This document shows, one piece after another, positions 1 through 13,129 of a stretch of 64,000 nucleotides of DNA (position 1 is its first letter; every line of letters begins with the position of its first letter). The DNA lies in NCBI RefSeq assembly GCF_019097595.1, contig NC_080732.1:4844354-4908353 (forward strand). The letters are read 5' to 3'. Below the pieces are notes generated by a model. The model ran no database searches, had not been told where the DNA came from, and worked only from the letters and a program-made list of their open reading frames with translations. A program made the position numbers and the translations under genes. This DNA comes from Hemibagrus wyckioides. Its lineage: Eukaryota > Chordata > Actinopteri > Siluriformes > Bagridae.

Positions 1-125
1 AAAACTATATATCCTCAGGCACCTCAATAAGAGCTTGAATCTCTCAGGTGCCTCTGTAAGAATCTACGTATCCTCAGGTGCCTCAGTAAGCACAAGTGTC
101 TTTTCAGGTGCCCCAGTGGATTTGT
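1..125. repeat. Short imperfect tandem repeat with a TCAGGTGCCTCAGTAAG core
   Basis: About four diverged copies of a roughly 35-40 bp unit built round TCTCAGGTGCCTCAGTAAG run from the left edge to about 120. The array probably continues off the window. Confidence 0.6.
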
Positions 126-314
126 TACATCTGATATTTTTTATTAATCTAATATTTATGCTCTCACTGGGCCAAATCTGTATCCTAGAGCCTACAGCTT
201 TGAAGCCTATCTAAACCTACTGAAGATCAGTACAAAACTTGTGTATTATTAATGTAATCCATACAGTATAAGCTGTAATAAGCTGAAGATTTTCTATAAA
301 TATATCCTATATCC

Positions 315-695
315 GGGGGGTACAGTGGCTTAGTGGTTAGCATGTTTTCCTAGCACTTTTAGGGTTGGGGGTTTGATTTCTGCCTCTGATTTGTGTGTGT
401 GGAGGTTGCATGTTCTGTTTGTTCTCTCTCTCTCTCTCTCTCTTGGTCTGATAAGACAAAGATGGATATCATCACGTGTTACTGGTTGGTTTGACATGCC
501 TCCTCACCTGCCTGCCCTAGCTGATGCTTGGCCACTCCCCCACATCATAGTGTGACTGTGTCAGTGATTGTGCCCTGTGATTGGTGGTTACCCTGTTAGG
601 TACCTTGTGCCCTGCAGAGGATGGATAAGTATAACAGAAGATAGATAAATGGATGGATGGATGGATGGATGGACTGTTGAGTGGATGGATGGCAT
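315..695 (+). mobile_element. tRNA-derived SINE with a TGGA tail
   Basis: The head carries pol III promoter-like boxes: A box TGGCTTAGTGG at 326-336 and B box GGTTTGATTTC at 370-380. The body ends in GCCCTGCAGAGGATGGATAAG and a (TGGA)n tail near 640-690. An internal (CT)n run lies at 421-442. The same family appears in plus orientation at 42050 and 59040, and reversed at 11786 and 40490. Confidence 0.65.
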
Positions 696-1023
696 ATATC
701 TTAAATATACCCTATATCTGAAGTGCTATTAATCTTATAAATGATGATGAAGTACATTTTACTGCCATTTGATCCCAGTATCACTGCTTCAAGATTCCCA
801 ACTTCTTACTGGAATAAAACACACCCCAGTTAATCCTATTATTAGCCATTACATGGATGAAGGTGTCTTGTTTAATTTCCCTGCACTCAAGACTGGTTCT
901 GTCGAGCTTTTAACATGTTCGTCCTACGTCTGCATTCATCTGTACATTCATCTGGGTTCTCTGGTTTCCTACCATCTCCCAATAACATGTAGGTAGGTGG
1001 ATATGCAACATTCTGGACCGTTT

Positions 1024-1025
<2 letters not shown>

Positions 1026-1058
<33 letters not shown>
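1026..1058. repeat. (TG)n microsatellite
   Basis: About sixteen uninterrupted GT units. The minus-strand open frame over it is an artefact. Confidence 0.9.
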
Positions 1059-1060
<2 letters not shown>

Positions 1061-3676
1061 ATGTCCTCCAATAGACTTCCAGGTTGTATTTCCATCTCAT
1101 GCCCAATATTCTAAGGAAAAGGTCTGGCATGTACCAAAACCCTGACCAGGATGACTTTCTTTTGCAGCACTATTAACTTTTACAAAATCAGAAACAACTA
1201 AAATAAAAACTAAAGCTCACCTAATCAGCAAGCCAGAGGCAACAGTCTGAAGGAAAACTCTGGAAACAAGCACAAGCAACCTTTAACGATTTCAGCAGCA
1301 GTTCTTTTTGGTACAAATCCAAAAGAAAGGTGCGGCTTTGGGCTTTCTCGCAATCTTTCCACATCGGGCCAAAAAACAACAACAACAAACACAACAAATA
1401 CACAACACCGCAGGCTGTTTTCTGTTTTTTTTTTTTTTTAAAGTGATTCATGTGTTGTAGTGACTGTGATGCAAGGATTACGAACACTTCCCTACACCAG
1501 TGTTGTTCTGAGATACTGTTTGGTTTGCCAGAGGCATTTGCGCAAAATATATCTGTGATTAATCCTCATAGTTCAGCGATTCTCCAGCAGCGGCTCATAT
1601 AGAAGCCATTGCTTGACCCCTCGGTGCTGAAATTTATGACCCGCGAGCAGTTGCATCGCAAAGATGCCGCGAATTGTATTTCCCAGTCTGTCTGGCCTTC
1701 TTATTAATGGCAGCATGAAAGTTCCAAACTGTTTTACGAGCAGTGAAATGTATCTTGTGTGGCCTTTTCAGGACACACACTGCAGACCAGGAGGCGATTA
1801 CACTATGCAGCATACAGAACCCGGTGTGTGTGATGGAGGATATATTACTAGTACATACGTAACATTTAATGGAGTGAGGAAACTAGAGAACGGAATGCTA
1901 AGTATGTCATAAATCAGCTGAGGGGAAAAACGATGTAACACCTCATTTTTTTACTTCTTTTTCATGACCATAAGTAAGACTGTGTTGTGTTTCATTCACA
2001 CTGGGTTGTGTAGAGCAGATGCTCCATTAATCACACGCAGGTCAAAGATATTTTCATCTTTGAAAATCTGTGTCATCCGACTCGTAGGGTTTGAAAAACG
2101 GCAACTATGGGCAACGTGAAAAAAAGATCTTTGCACATAAACAAGGAAAACATGGTGATAGTATAGTCATATCAAGCACATCAAGAATTACGTTAAGAGC
2201 GAGAATGAAAAGCATTATGTGGGGAAAAGTGTTCTAAACATTTGTTTGGATTTGTTTGTTTACACCGATGATGAGTTGACCAAATAGTGTCTTGACTGAA
2301 CTTTGGTGCCGATTGTGATGCTACCTAAACATCAGCTTCCACAGCTTCAACATTCATGCTAATACCTCTCTCGATCCTGTTGTCTAACTTGCCGCGCTGA
2401 GAACGCGTAAAGCTGCATTGCATTGTGGAACATTTGCTGTTTCTACTAATTGGATTTCTCATTTATATGGGGTTGAAGGTCACCAGAAAATGATGAGGTG
2501 ACAATAGGTAGCTCTTGCAATTGCTAACAGCTAACAGCAAAACATGAGCAGGACATGAGACTGTTAAAGTCCATTGCGCTACTATGACATCGGCACACCA
2601 AGATATCACTGGGGTAATAAAAAACTACAGCAAAAATCACCAAATTTACACCAGAATCACTAAAAAAGGTGAGTGGACTTTTACTTGTGTCTTATGAAGT
2701 GTTTATTATCATTAAAAAAAATAAGTGCTTTTACGCATATAAAGTACATGATGAATCACCTCCTTGGAATTAGCCTTCCTTTGAATTAGCATGTGACCAT
2801 GCTTTATGACTTTAATAAAATGTCCACCTTTAGCCATTAAAGCTGAAATTAGTCAGAGACCTTATTATTTATGTGTGTTGCCACAGAGATGAGTTTAATT
2901 CCTGCGAGCTAATGAGGTGCAAATCAGAGGTGGGAAACTGTCAGTTCTTTATCTGCAGCACTCATTTTCTCCAACTTTGTGCACTTAAGCGCTTCTCTCC
3001 AGATGATTAGCCTCTCCATATTGACCCACAGCAGGTGCAGGGTCTCTCGGGAGAGGAACTGCGAGAGGAAACTGATTGCATGTTTAAACTGTCAAGTGCA
3101 AGCTATTTATCATCTCTTCCCCCATACTGCTTGTGGTAGCATTGGTGTGTGGAAAAGTAGGTTCACTCCTTGGAGATAATAACCACGCTCTTCACCTCCA
3201 ACCCAGAACACATAACTCTTTGACCACAATGCACCTGTCTTCTCATTTCTTGGTCTTTTTTTTCTTCTCTTTCTCATTCATTTGATTGATGTCAAAAAAT
3301 AATCCAGGGTTTACAGGAGGGTAAACTGATTACTCTGGGGTTGGAAGATATCAAGACATTTTGTGTTCTAAATAGATACGATCAGAAAGCACGCTGTTCA
3401 TTTAAAGCATTCCTACTTCATTTGTTCATACTTAGTAACTGCCTGGTCAGGGTAATGGTGTCAGAAATACTAACTATGCGGATAAAAGTGGGATTCAGGA
3501 AAAAAAATAGTTTGGGACCAATTATGTACTTGAGTGACGTAGCTGAGGTTGAAGAACTGTCAGAGCCAACACTCACAAAACATGCCTGTTTTCCAGTGAA
3601 TATTTAGTGAACAGTCAGAAATGACTGTTTTTGACCACTGAAATTTAATTAATGGCAGCAATATGTTTTGTCATCT

Positions 3677-3783
3677 CAATTAAATTAAATTAAATTAAAT
3701 TAAATTAAATTAAATTAAATTAAATTAAATTAAATTAAATTAAATTAAATTAAATTAAATTAAATTAAATTAAATTAAATTAA
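3677..3783. repeat. Perfect (TTAAA)n pentanucleotide array
   Basis: About 21 uninterrupted copies of TTAAA/AAATT make a pure 105-bp array. Such purity implies a recent and probably polymorphic locus. Confidence 0.95.
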
Positions 3784-4754
3784 GATTTAGATTTACAGCA
3801 GTAGAATTTTTTAAAGTGTTTAGCCAGACCTCAGCATGTACACTACATCCAGTAGACAACAGCATTAAATACATCAGTATATCACACATATCAATACTTG
3901 GAAATTTTACACCAGGTCACACGTTCCTGTTTATTTATCTAACTTCTTTTGTAATGACTGAGAATGAGGTAGTATTCATGAGCAGTGCTTGCCACCAGCA
4001 TCCTCCTCGATAGCCTTGATGCAAGGAGTGCAGCCTTAATTTGATGCTTTACTAGCCTTCTTAAAAAAAAAAATCTCACAGCATTACTCTTCAAGGTCCC
4101 TACAGTTTGTCTCTAATAAACATAGCCTCGGTGAAGAGCTTGGGTTTGGCAACATCTTCCCAGAATCTGCTCAGCAAACTGGTGAACAAACAGAAGTATA
4201 AAACAAGACTAATCCTGTTTACCCCAAGCTCCAGTTCTGGGGTTTGAGTGCCTGATAGTTGGGTTTTAAGAGGAACACAAACATACAGGCTTTTATGTTT
4301 CACTTGGATGAGGATGAAAGTGGTTTCTTTTGGTTTTAATGAGCGTGCAACACAACAAGACAATAGCTGTCAAAAAAATAATGGGATTTTTTTTTTTTTT
4401 ATGCCTTGCTGAGAAAAGACTTGAGAGCTGCCTTATGGACGGGGATGTTGGAATTGTAAGTAATCAGAGCTGGGAAATATTCGTTACAGCTGCTAAATAA
4501 TTAGCTAGCTAAAATGGCTCTATAAAGCGATGGACCACATAAAGTCTGTTAAGTCTGGTGCCATACTGTTTAGTGCATCGCCACGGAAATCCTGAAATGT
4601 CGTTTAACCATTACTGCTACACTTTAACCATGTGTAAAATCTCAGTGTTCATTTCCATTTCTGACTTTTTTTAGTTAGTTTTTGGTTTTGTTTTGTTTTT
4701 TTGAAATTCCACTCAAAAATGGTGCCCTCTGGATTGTGGATACTATGAACCTAG

Positions 4755-5460
4755 ATACAAGATCCAACAACAACTTACAAAGATCCACCAAGATCCTACA
4801 ATATCTTCCAAACATCCACCAAGTTCCTACAACATCTTACAAATATGCACCAAGATCCTACGAGGTCATATGAAGATCCACCAAGATCCTCAAACATCTG
4901 ACAAATATCCACCAAATTTATACAGCTTCTTGCAAATATCCACCAAGATCCTACAACATCTTACAAATATCCACCAAGTTCCTACAACATCTTACAGAGA
5001 TCCACCAAGTTCCTTCAACATCTTACACATATGCACCAAGATCCTACAACAACTTAGAAAGATGCAGCAAGATCCTAAAACATCTTATGAAAATACAACA
5101 AGATCCTACAACATCTTAAAAAGATGCAGCAACATCCTAAAACATCTTACGAAAATAAACCAAATCATGCAGCTTCTTACAAATATGCACCAAGATCCTA
5201 CAACATCTTACAAAGATCCACCAAGATTTTACAACATTGTACAAATATCAACCAAGATTTTACAACATTTGAGAAAGATCCACTGAGATCCTAAAACATC
5301 TTATGAAGATCCACCAAGTTCCTACAACTTCTTACTAATATCCACCAAGATCCTACAACTTCTCACAAAGATTTACTAAGATCCTACAACATCTAACGAA
5401 GATCCTCCAAGATCCTACATCATCTTATGGAGATCCACCAAGATCATTTAGATCCAAGAT
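4755..5460. repeat. 31-bp minisatellite, about 22 copies
   Basis: The unit approximates ATCCACCAAGATCCTACAAC plus ATCTTACAAAG. It repeats with substitutions and small indels across about 700 bp. A unit of 31 shifts the frame by one base per copy, and the unit is nearly free of stops. This explains the 138-residue open frame at 4870-5286. I do not regard it as a gene. Confidence 0.85.
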
Positions 5461-5689
5461 CCACCTACAACATTTATACTCCTTATCACAGTTTAATCAA
5501 GATGGTAATATATGCTACCTCATTCTTAAGGAAAACTCATGATTTTCTTTCCTTCACCCCAGAGAAACTAACAAGAAATCAGTTTCTATCTAGCCGGTGA
5601 GGTATAAGGAGATTGACCAAGCAAAACAGAAAAAGCAAAAACGCCACTTGGGTTTAAAGGTGCAGCTGATGTTTCATCACCCAGTTAGT

Positions 5690-5940
5690 GATTGATTTGA
5701 TGGGTTCCCTTATGAGTCTGGTTCCTCTCAAGGTTCTATCATCTAAGGGAGTTTTTCATTGCCACAGTCACCTCAGGCTTGATCGTTAGGGATAAAAACA
5801 AATAAATTTAAATACAAGTCTAATATTAATCTTGAACCTTTTGTTCTATATTTCTTATGTTCTGTAAAGCTGCTGTGGGACAATGTCCATTGTTAAAAGC
5901 ACTATACAAATAAAATCGAATTGAATTAAATTGAATATTT
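5690..5940 (+). mobile_element. Dispersed retroposon 3' end with an AATTG tail
   Basis: The stretch with AGGGAGTTTTTCATTGCCAC, GTAAAGCTGCTGTGGGACAA and AAGCACTATACAAATAAAAT, ending in a GAATTGAATT-like tail, matches from memory a very common fish repeat 3' end. Its class (LINE or SINE) was not determined. Confidence 0.6.
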
Positions 5941-6547
5941 AACTTCGTATTTAGCTTAAACCTCAAATCAAACCGAACATCCAGCTCTGAGCTTTATTAT
6001 CAAGATCAACAAGACATTTCCACCAACAGAACAGCTGCATGGGATGCTGCAGGAATGAGCAGAGATACAGATGTTTGTAATTTAAGTGAGAGTATTTTAA
6101 GTTTCCTTAATGTAGTGATGTGAAAAAGTGGGTTATTGGCAGAAAAAAAATCAGACTTGGTTACATTTGTTTTATATTTTTGGGCTGTTTTGCAGAATTT
6201 TGTGACAACTGGCCTGTGTTCCAGACATGTAGGCTCAAGTCCTATAATGCCAACTGTGTCATATTTGCTTCATGAGTTTCCACATTTTCAAGACTTCCTT
6301 GAAAAACCTGTTGTATACAATTTGGGGCTTGTCTTCTATTCCCTGAGGGATTTATCCACTTCTCAAAATGTCTACTGTGGGAAATGTAAAGTCAATCTTT
6401 GCCTGAACAAGACAAACTGTTATTTATTTATTTCCACAAGGGGAAATAAAGGTTTGTGTTTGGAGAATAAAAATTAAGAAATGTTAGAAATTTTGTGGTC
6501 AGTAAATTGCCATGAACGCCAAATCTAATGATACAAAATCTTGTGTG

Positions 6548-6734
6548 TGTAACGTCTGGGACCCCCGCCCTATGCGGGGCTCGACCCCGTGGTGTGTGTG
6601 CGCACGCCAGCACACGGTGTAATGAGACCCATGTGCAGGATTCAGCGAAGCACTGCTTTTATTACATTTAAGACGCGACATAGGGAAACTAACGTAACAC
6701 AAGACATGGCGTGGTTAACTAAACAAAACAAAAC

Positions 6735-6766
<32 letters not shown>

Positions 6767-7030
6767 CTAGACCTTAGCTTGGACATGGAACCTAGCAAAC
6801 AAAACCCCAACAGAAACCACAGTACAGATAACAATCATGGACCAGGACACAAACACAAGGATCCCTATTTATAGGGGTAGACATTAGGGCTAATGGGATA
6901 CAGGTGACACAATCAGGATAGGAACAATAGGAAGGGCGTAACAAAAGACACACAAAGAAGCAGGCTTCCAAGGTTCACCTGCCAGCGCCCTCTCTGGGCC
7001 TGGCAGGGAACTGTCCAGCTGTTCCTGACA
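6548..7030 (-). mobile_element. Solo LTR with perfect 5-bp target duplication
   Basis: Read on the minus strand, the 483-bp block begins TGTCAGGAACAGCTGG and ends GACGTTACA, the TG...CA ends of an LTR. Direct GTGTG copies flank it (6543-6547 and 7031-7035). In the right order on the minus strand are a TATA box (CTATAAATAG, about 6865-6874) and a polyadenylation signal AATAAA (6658-6663). No gag, pol or env is present, so it is the product of LTR-LTR recombination. A 5-bp duplication fits a Ty3/Gypsy-type element. An internal (AAAAC)n run lies near 6720-6765. Confidence 0.85.
6658..6663 (-). promoter_or_regulatory. Polyadenylation signal inside the solo LTR
   Basis: AATAAA on the minus strand, within the R-like part of the LTR and downstream of its TATA box. 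It is antisense to cntnap2. Confidence 0.6.
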
Positions 7031-9084
7031 GTGTGAATGGTTATTAAAATTAAAGAGCCATTAAACACTACAATTAAAAAAAATAGAATTTGCCTGTCTA
7101 TGAATTATGTCAGGCTTTATATGCCTAGAGTAGAGTTACATCATATTCAGTCCAGACAGGAAACATTACAGCTATTGAATTGATCCTTCCTGAATTCGAA
7201 TCATTTCTGAATTCGAAGAATATTTTGAATTCATCTAGATCATGTTTCTCAAGACAAGCATGAAGAGCTAGCGTCCTGCTGATTATCAGTTAGATTCTGA
7301 GCCAAGCGCTGTAGCTAGGCATGTCAGAAGAGCTTGAGAGGGTCGTAACCTAAAAAGGGCAGAATGATTCATTTGAGTGATTCATATGAGTCCATTTGTG
7401 CTGTAGACTTCGTCCATGATTCTCAGGCAGCCTTTAATCGGGTACAAAGTGGGCAAAATAAAAGTGGGTTGTCTGGATAAGGATTGTTTGTCGTCGGGAT
7501 TCTGTCTGATACGATGCGTATTGCACTTGGGCAGCACTTGCTTCATCCTGCACCGATGTTTTGTTAAAGAGGAGCCAATATTGTGTTTTTAGAAAGAAAG
7601 AACATGTGAAATGGTGTCTTAGCTGTGACTTGAGCCATATGTTAGTGGATACTCACATCACCACTCCTACAGTACTTCTAACTAAGCACTAACTATGGAG
7701 TCTTGCAAACTTTTGAGAAAATTGTAGAGCCTTTTTCTTACTTACGCTGCCCTATGGATTTATACAGGCAGTGTATAATAAGGAATTATGTTCCTGGACT
7801 TTAAATAAATATGTAAATAAATAAATACAGTCTTTTTTATTCAAAAATGTACCCAAAAAATGCACAGTATGTTTAATGGTAACAAGCTAACAAGCTTTTA
7901 CTATAGAGTAAGACCCCCCTCCAGGTGCAGGACATATAAATCCACAGAGCTTTTGATGATCATGAGATTTGAATATGAATATTTTTTATTTTTCCTAAAT
8001 GTCACAAATTCTGAAATGACAAGATATTTAGATATTTAAAGATATTTATTTTTTTCAGATATAGTTTCGTGTCCATAGGGCAAAGCAACATTTTCTAAAA
8101 GCTCTGAAACCAATTTTGATTTCACTTTAACCTCGTATGGCCAGAGACACATGTTTACACTGGTATTACATCATTCATATTGCTTATTGGCTGAGAGGGA
8201 TTCACCAAAGTCCAAAGAATATGCTGTGGAAATAAAGTGTGCACTACTCTTCCGTCAAGCCCCTGTATATTAACAGTTGCCTCTGTCTGCCAGTCACACA
8301 GCCACAGCTTCTGCAGTCGTGTGTCTGAGAAAGATCGTGGAGCTCAGAAGAGAAAAGTCAAAGTGTTTATAACCAAAATGTTACAGTGCAGCTTAGTGAG
8401 TAAAAGGCTTTTGAAATGCTGTAATTTTCTAGTATTTTCAATCATTATCTTAATAATGGGCATCTGGAATAAATGGCCTTGTTTGGTCTGGATTGAAGAG
8501 ACTCCTTTTCCCTTTTCTCAAGGTTATAATGCTCCAGCAAAGCTGTTATGGTTGGGATATCGTCTCAGAAAATCTAGTAAAAGATTTAGAATAGAAAAAT
8601 AGAAACGCTGTCACTTTTAGTAATTCTATAACAATTACACGATTTTCCCCCCAAACCTATGCTTATCAAACACGTGAATCTTGACCCGTACTATTGAAAA
8701 CAAAACAAAAGAGGTTTCCTTAAAACTTCATAGGACTGACTTTCTACATTTCATTTCCTCTCAGGGTTCCTCAAAGGAACAAGTTGAAGAACCACGAGAC
8801 AGGGGTCTTTAATTTTATCTGTCTGAGCACCACACCTAATAGTCAAGTGAAGACCGAGATCAGCTGATTAAACAGGAGGAGGAACGAGGTGAAATTAAAG
8901 CCGGAAGCCACACTGGCTCTTTACTGAGACGATGGAAGCTGGAGATATATAAGTCAGTCAAGCCAGAATATAAGTGGTACTGAGAGAGAAACAGGAAAGA
9001 GATATACTGTAGAAAGAAAAAAATCTGTGTGGTGTCTGGATTTCAGCTCATGCTGCAAGATTTCTGATGCATAACGTTGGATGA

Positions 9085-9087
<3 letters not shown>

Positions 9088-9123
<36 letters not shown>

Positions 9124-9286
9124 GAGAAGAGTCAATGAGTGTGGGATATAGCAGGAGAAAAGAGATCCTTTGAAATTCATTTCCTCTGATTTGGTGGGTT
9201 AACAGGGCACTTATACTGCTGTCCAGTGCCAGAGAACGACAACGCAGTTCATATGACACTCCATCTGCCACCGAGTGAGCGAGAGA

Positions 9287-9346
<60 letters not shown>
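9088..9346. repeat. Two (GA)n microsatellites
   Basis: Runs of GA at about 9088-9120 and 9277-9346 are separated by about 155 bp of ordinary sequence. Confidence 0.9.
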
Positions 9347-11277
9347 AGTGTGGTTTCATATATCTGTTAATCCCCCCACTACTAACATGTAAATGAGTTC
9401 CTCAGTGTGACCATCCATAATCCATCTAATAAAACCTAGAGTGCTCTCTGAACCTCCTGTGTCTCTCTTTCTCTTCCTCTTTATGCCTCTTCATCACTCA
9501 TCCTGCTCTATCACCGAACAAAGAAGCCTATAAATAAGCTTGTGCCTTTTAAAATGTCAGACATGATGATCATGACGAAGGTGGCGTGCGACTTGACCCC
9601 GATGCCTCAGACTGCAGGGAGGTGAGAAGGTGTCGTTTTCCCTGCTGGAATATTACATCTAAAGTGTCTGATCAAGAACTGATGAGGGGGCTGTGTGTCA
9701 GAAGCTTCACAGGAACATTGCTGGCTTCTTCTTTCATCCTGACATAGAAATATCATACTACATAGAAGATATGAAAAACCACTGATTCATGAGGAAGGTG
9801 AACTGTTGTCACACAAGCAGGAGGTTTTAGTTTCTTGTAGGTGATGGAGAAAGGTAGACACATGCTTTTTTTGGCAAATTGGCAAACACAGGGTTTGTTC
9901 GTTGCACGTTTGGCTGAATGTGAATGTGAATGTGAACGACATGTCCCAAATCTGCAGAAAATCTCTGATATCTCTGATATCTCTGAATAATCTCTGAAAG
10001 AATCTCTGATGCAGAAAATCTTTTGAAAATGGCAAACTTCTCTGCATATCTTGGAGTTTGCTTGATAGCAAAATGACAAAAACCTGAGTGTCTTAAAGAA
10101 TGTTTGACGTAAAAGACAGTGGAACCTTGGCAGCCTGGTCTGTTCTATTTTTAGCCCAAGCTTGGTGGCACGACTTCCTGTGAGGACCCTTGACATGGAA
10201 TGCTGGGCTTGGGTCAGTTCTTTGTAAGCAGCCATACCGTTTACATACGCTTCGTATTGGGAATATTGGTCATATTTTTGGGTGGCTGGAAGGGATTATC
10301 TGCATTTACATTATTTCTAATGGGAAAATTCATATCACAATACAGATTTTTGCCTTAAGAACCTACAGAAGTAATTAAATTCATATGGCGAAGTTCCACT
10401 GTGGTATGTTGCTTGAACGGCATTGCATGATGCATTTACTTCATCCTTATTAATTACCTTGGTAATTATATAGTGTGGCCAATCTTTTCCCCGTAGTTTA
10501 TTGTTTCCTCCTCAGAAAACTTTCTTTACACTTTGGATCCAATGAGTAAATTAAACATGCTCATAATACCATATTATACAAGGAATTATATAATCCACGA
10601 TACTGTACACGGCCCATAAGGAGACATTCCTCGAATCACGGCTATTCAAGCGGCTTAAATTCATTCGTGATTTCTTTAATAGATACCTGACCTGCTAATA
10701 CAATTTTTTATTACACATGCACACGACGTAATTTAGCATTAACATCACAAAGCGTAGTGTAATTTCCCAGCTGACCCTACACTGATTTCTTCAGAAAAGC
10801 GTTCTTATTGAAAATGAAATCATGCAAGTAGGTTTTCCTCCTCCTTCAGTCTCCAGGCTGATAACATCAGTTTTAATTTCCCGTTTGTTCGCTTTGTAGT
10901 TGAAGAAGTAGAGAATCAGGAGAGAGACAAGGTATATTTCAGTGAAAGTGTTTCAGCCAGAATATACTTTTTTCCCAAAAAAAGGGAAAAGATTAATTAA
11001 TATGAATTGACTTTGAATGGGAAAGAATGCCAGCTCTTTTGCTCTTTCATGGCTCCTCATGTTACTTGAACCACATTATTATTATGATTATTCTTATTAT
11101 TAATAAAAAATGTTCTTGATGACGTTGTTGCATCTCCATATGCAACTGTTGGGGATGTACAGTATGTTTAGAAGACTAAAGTGAAAACTGCAACAAAAGC
11201 AATTTGTTAGAAATACTTCACTCACCAGGCTTAACTTAATGACTCAAAACTTTCAGAACCTGATGATTCAGCTATCC

Positions 11278-11296
11278 CCCCCCCCCCCCCCCCCCT
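11278..11296. repeat. Poly-C run
   Basis: An uninterrupted C homopolymer of about 20 bases. A similar run is at about 20168-20193. Confidence 0.9.
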
Positions 11297-11785
11297 AATC
11301 AGTTCCACTTCAAAACTTGCAAGTAATTAACTTCAGAGACTTTATGTCTCTTTGCGAAAGAGTGGAGCAGACTTTATAATCCCCAGCACTGATTTAAAGT
11401 ACAAAAGGTGCCTTTTTTTAAGTAAAATATAATCAGCTTAAACATTCCAGCTTGCTAGTCTGAATAAAAATGAACCCACACCTGAAGAGTTATGATGCTG
11501 CCTTGAAACTTTGAAACGTGAAACTTTGGTTTAATTGATTCCTTTCTCGACTTTTCCATCCTACGTCCTTCAGGTTGTGACCCTGGCAATCGATCATCGT
11601 CTGCCATCTTTAAGGAAGAGGCAGATCTTATAATGCTGTCAGAGGAATTCAGAAGGAAACAGGAGGATTTTGGGTCAAGGATATACAATTGTTTCCTGTG
11701 TGGAAGTTTCTTCCAGTTCTTATTTCAGTAAAATACTGAAACTCTTCTGAAGATAATCCTTGCATCTAGTTTATGCAGTGCTTCC

Positions 11786-12060
11786 TCCTACCACAGGGTC
11801 ACAGGGAGCTTGGAGAATATTCCAGGGGACTCTGGGGACATGGTGGGGGGCAGGGTGCCAACCCATCACAGGTCTCATCCTTTCACATATAATTCACACA
11901 CTATGGACAATGTAGACATGACAATCAGCCTACAATATGTTTTTGGATTTGGGAAGGAAACTGGAGCACCCGGAGAAAACCTCTGGAGGAATCCTTGGAG
12001 AAAGCATTGGGGGAACATGCAAAATCCACAAACACAGGGCAGAGGCAGGTTGCTATGATA
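11786..12060 (-). mobile_element. tRNA-SINE copy, reversed
   Basis: The stretch contains GGGTGCCAACCCATCACAGG, ACACACTATGGACAATGTAG, CAATCAGCCTACAATATG, GGAAGGAAACTGGAGCACCC and GAACATGCAAAATCCACA. These are the minus-strand landmarks of the same SINE family seen at 42050. The B and A box end is degenerate. Confidence 0.6.
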
Positions 12061-13129
12061 TTCCAGGTGGTTGCTAGGGTGTTACAAGATTCCCCAAGTA
12101 CTAATAAATGGCCATGTTTCATGTCTGTAGCATTGATGGTTTGATCTGCATGACCTCCCAACCAAAAATAAACACGCCCCTATGAGTTCCCTATAGAAAG
12201 TTATATGTCAGATATACTGATCTTCCCCAAAAGCACAAACACAATATTGTTGTATAGGATCTCCCACATTTTGTGGACCCACGTCAAAAATACGGACCCA
12301 TGAAACAGAGAATAATTATGAAGCCAACATCATTCAAATACTATCAGTTCATTTGCAGTCATGGGTATAATAATCTAAACGGATTATTGCTATTCCTAAA
12401 TTGTCTCTCTCTGATTTGACATATTTGTAAATTCGTACCTTAGGAAAAATATCACGTGAGCTTGGAAAAATTGCCTGGAGTTAGCTCCCAGAATAAATAT
12501 ACTATTGATTACTACTGACGACAAGGTGTTACGTTTGATGAAATGTCCCCATATATTACCTCTTACTAATCCCAGCTAATAAACTTTTTCAAAATGAACA
12601 TATTTTCAGCTCCACTTAATCCACTGGAGAATCGGTTTGTAGATGCGATGTCTGCTCTTTGAGAAAAATGTCAGAATGACAGCAGGTATAATCTGGTAGG
12701 ACATGTCTGCAAGGCAGCAGTCTAATGAGAGTAAAACCCGAGGTGTATCTGGAACGGGTCATATATTATACATCACAGTTCAGAGTAGACAGAGACTCCT
12801 GGCTTGGAAACGTTCACCGTTTGATTTCGGAGGAAGCTCAGCTTTAAATGTCTGTCAACAGCTGAGCAAAATTCATCATGACACTTACATATCACTGTAG
12901 AAAATTCCCAAGTTTCTGGGAAGGTTTGTTTAATTTATTGTAAAAAAAATCTCACTATTAGGGGTTATGTTTTCCTAAGTATTAGGAATACTTATGGATG
13001 TCCTATGATATAGCACATCAACCAGGTGACCATGAGGATTAGCAAAGCTAAATAATTCAGTGTTTCTTATATATTATGCAATTTAAGAATGTGTCAGGAT
13101 TTTTATTTTTTTGTACTTATAGACTATCT

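Noticed and set aside
4870..5286. 138-residue plus-strand frame with IHQDPTTSYK-like repeats
   Set aside because: It comes from the 31-bp minisatellite read in cycling frames. It has no splice or promoter signals and no known family.
9753..10235. 160-residue minus-strand frame beginning MAAYKELTQAQ
   Set aside because: No recognised domain, low-complexity stretches (SEISEISEI, SHSHSHS), no conserved partner and no splice context. Judged to be chance.
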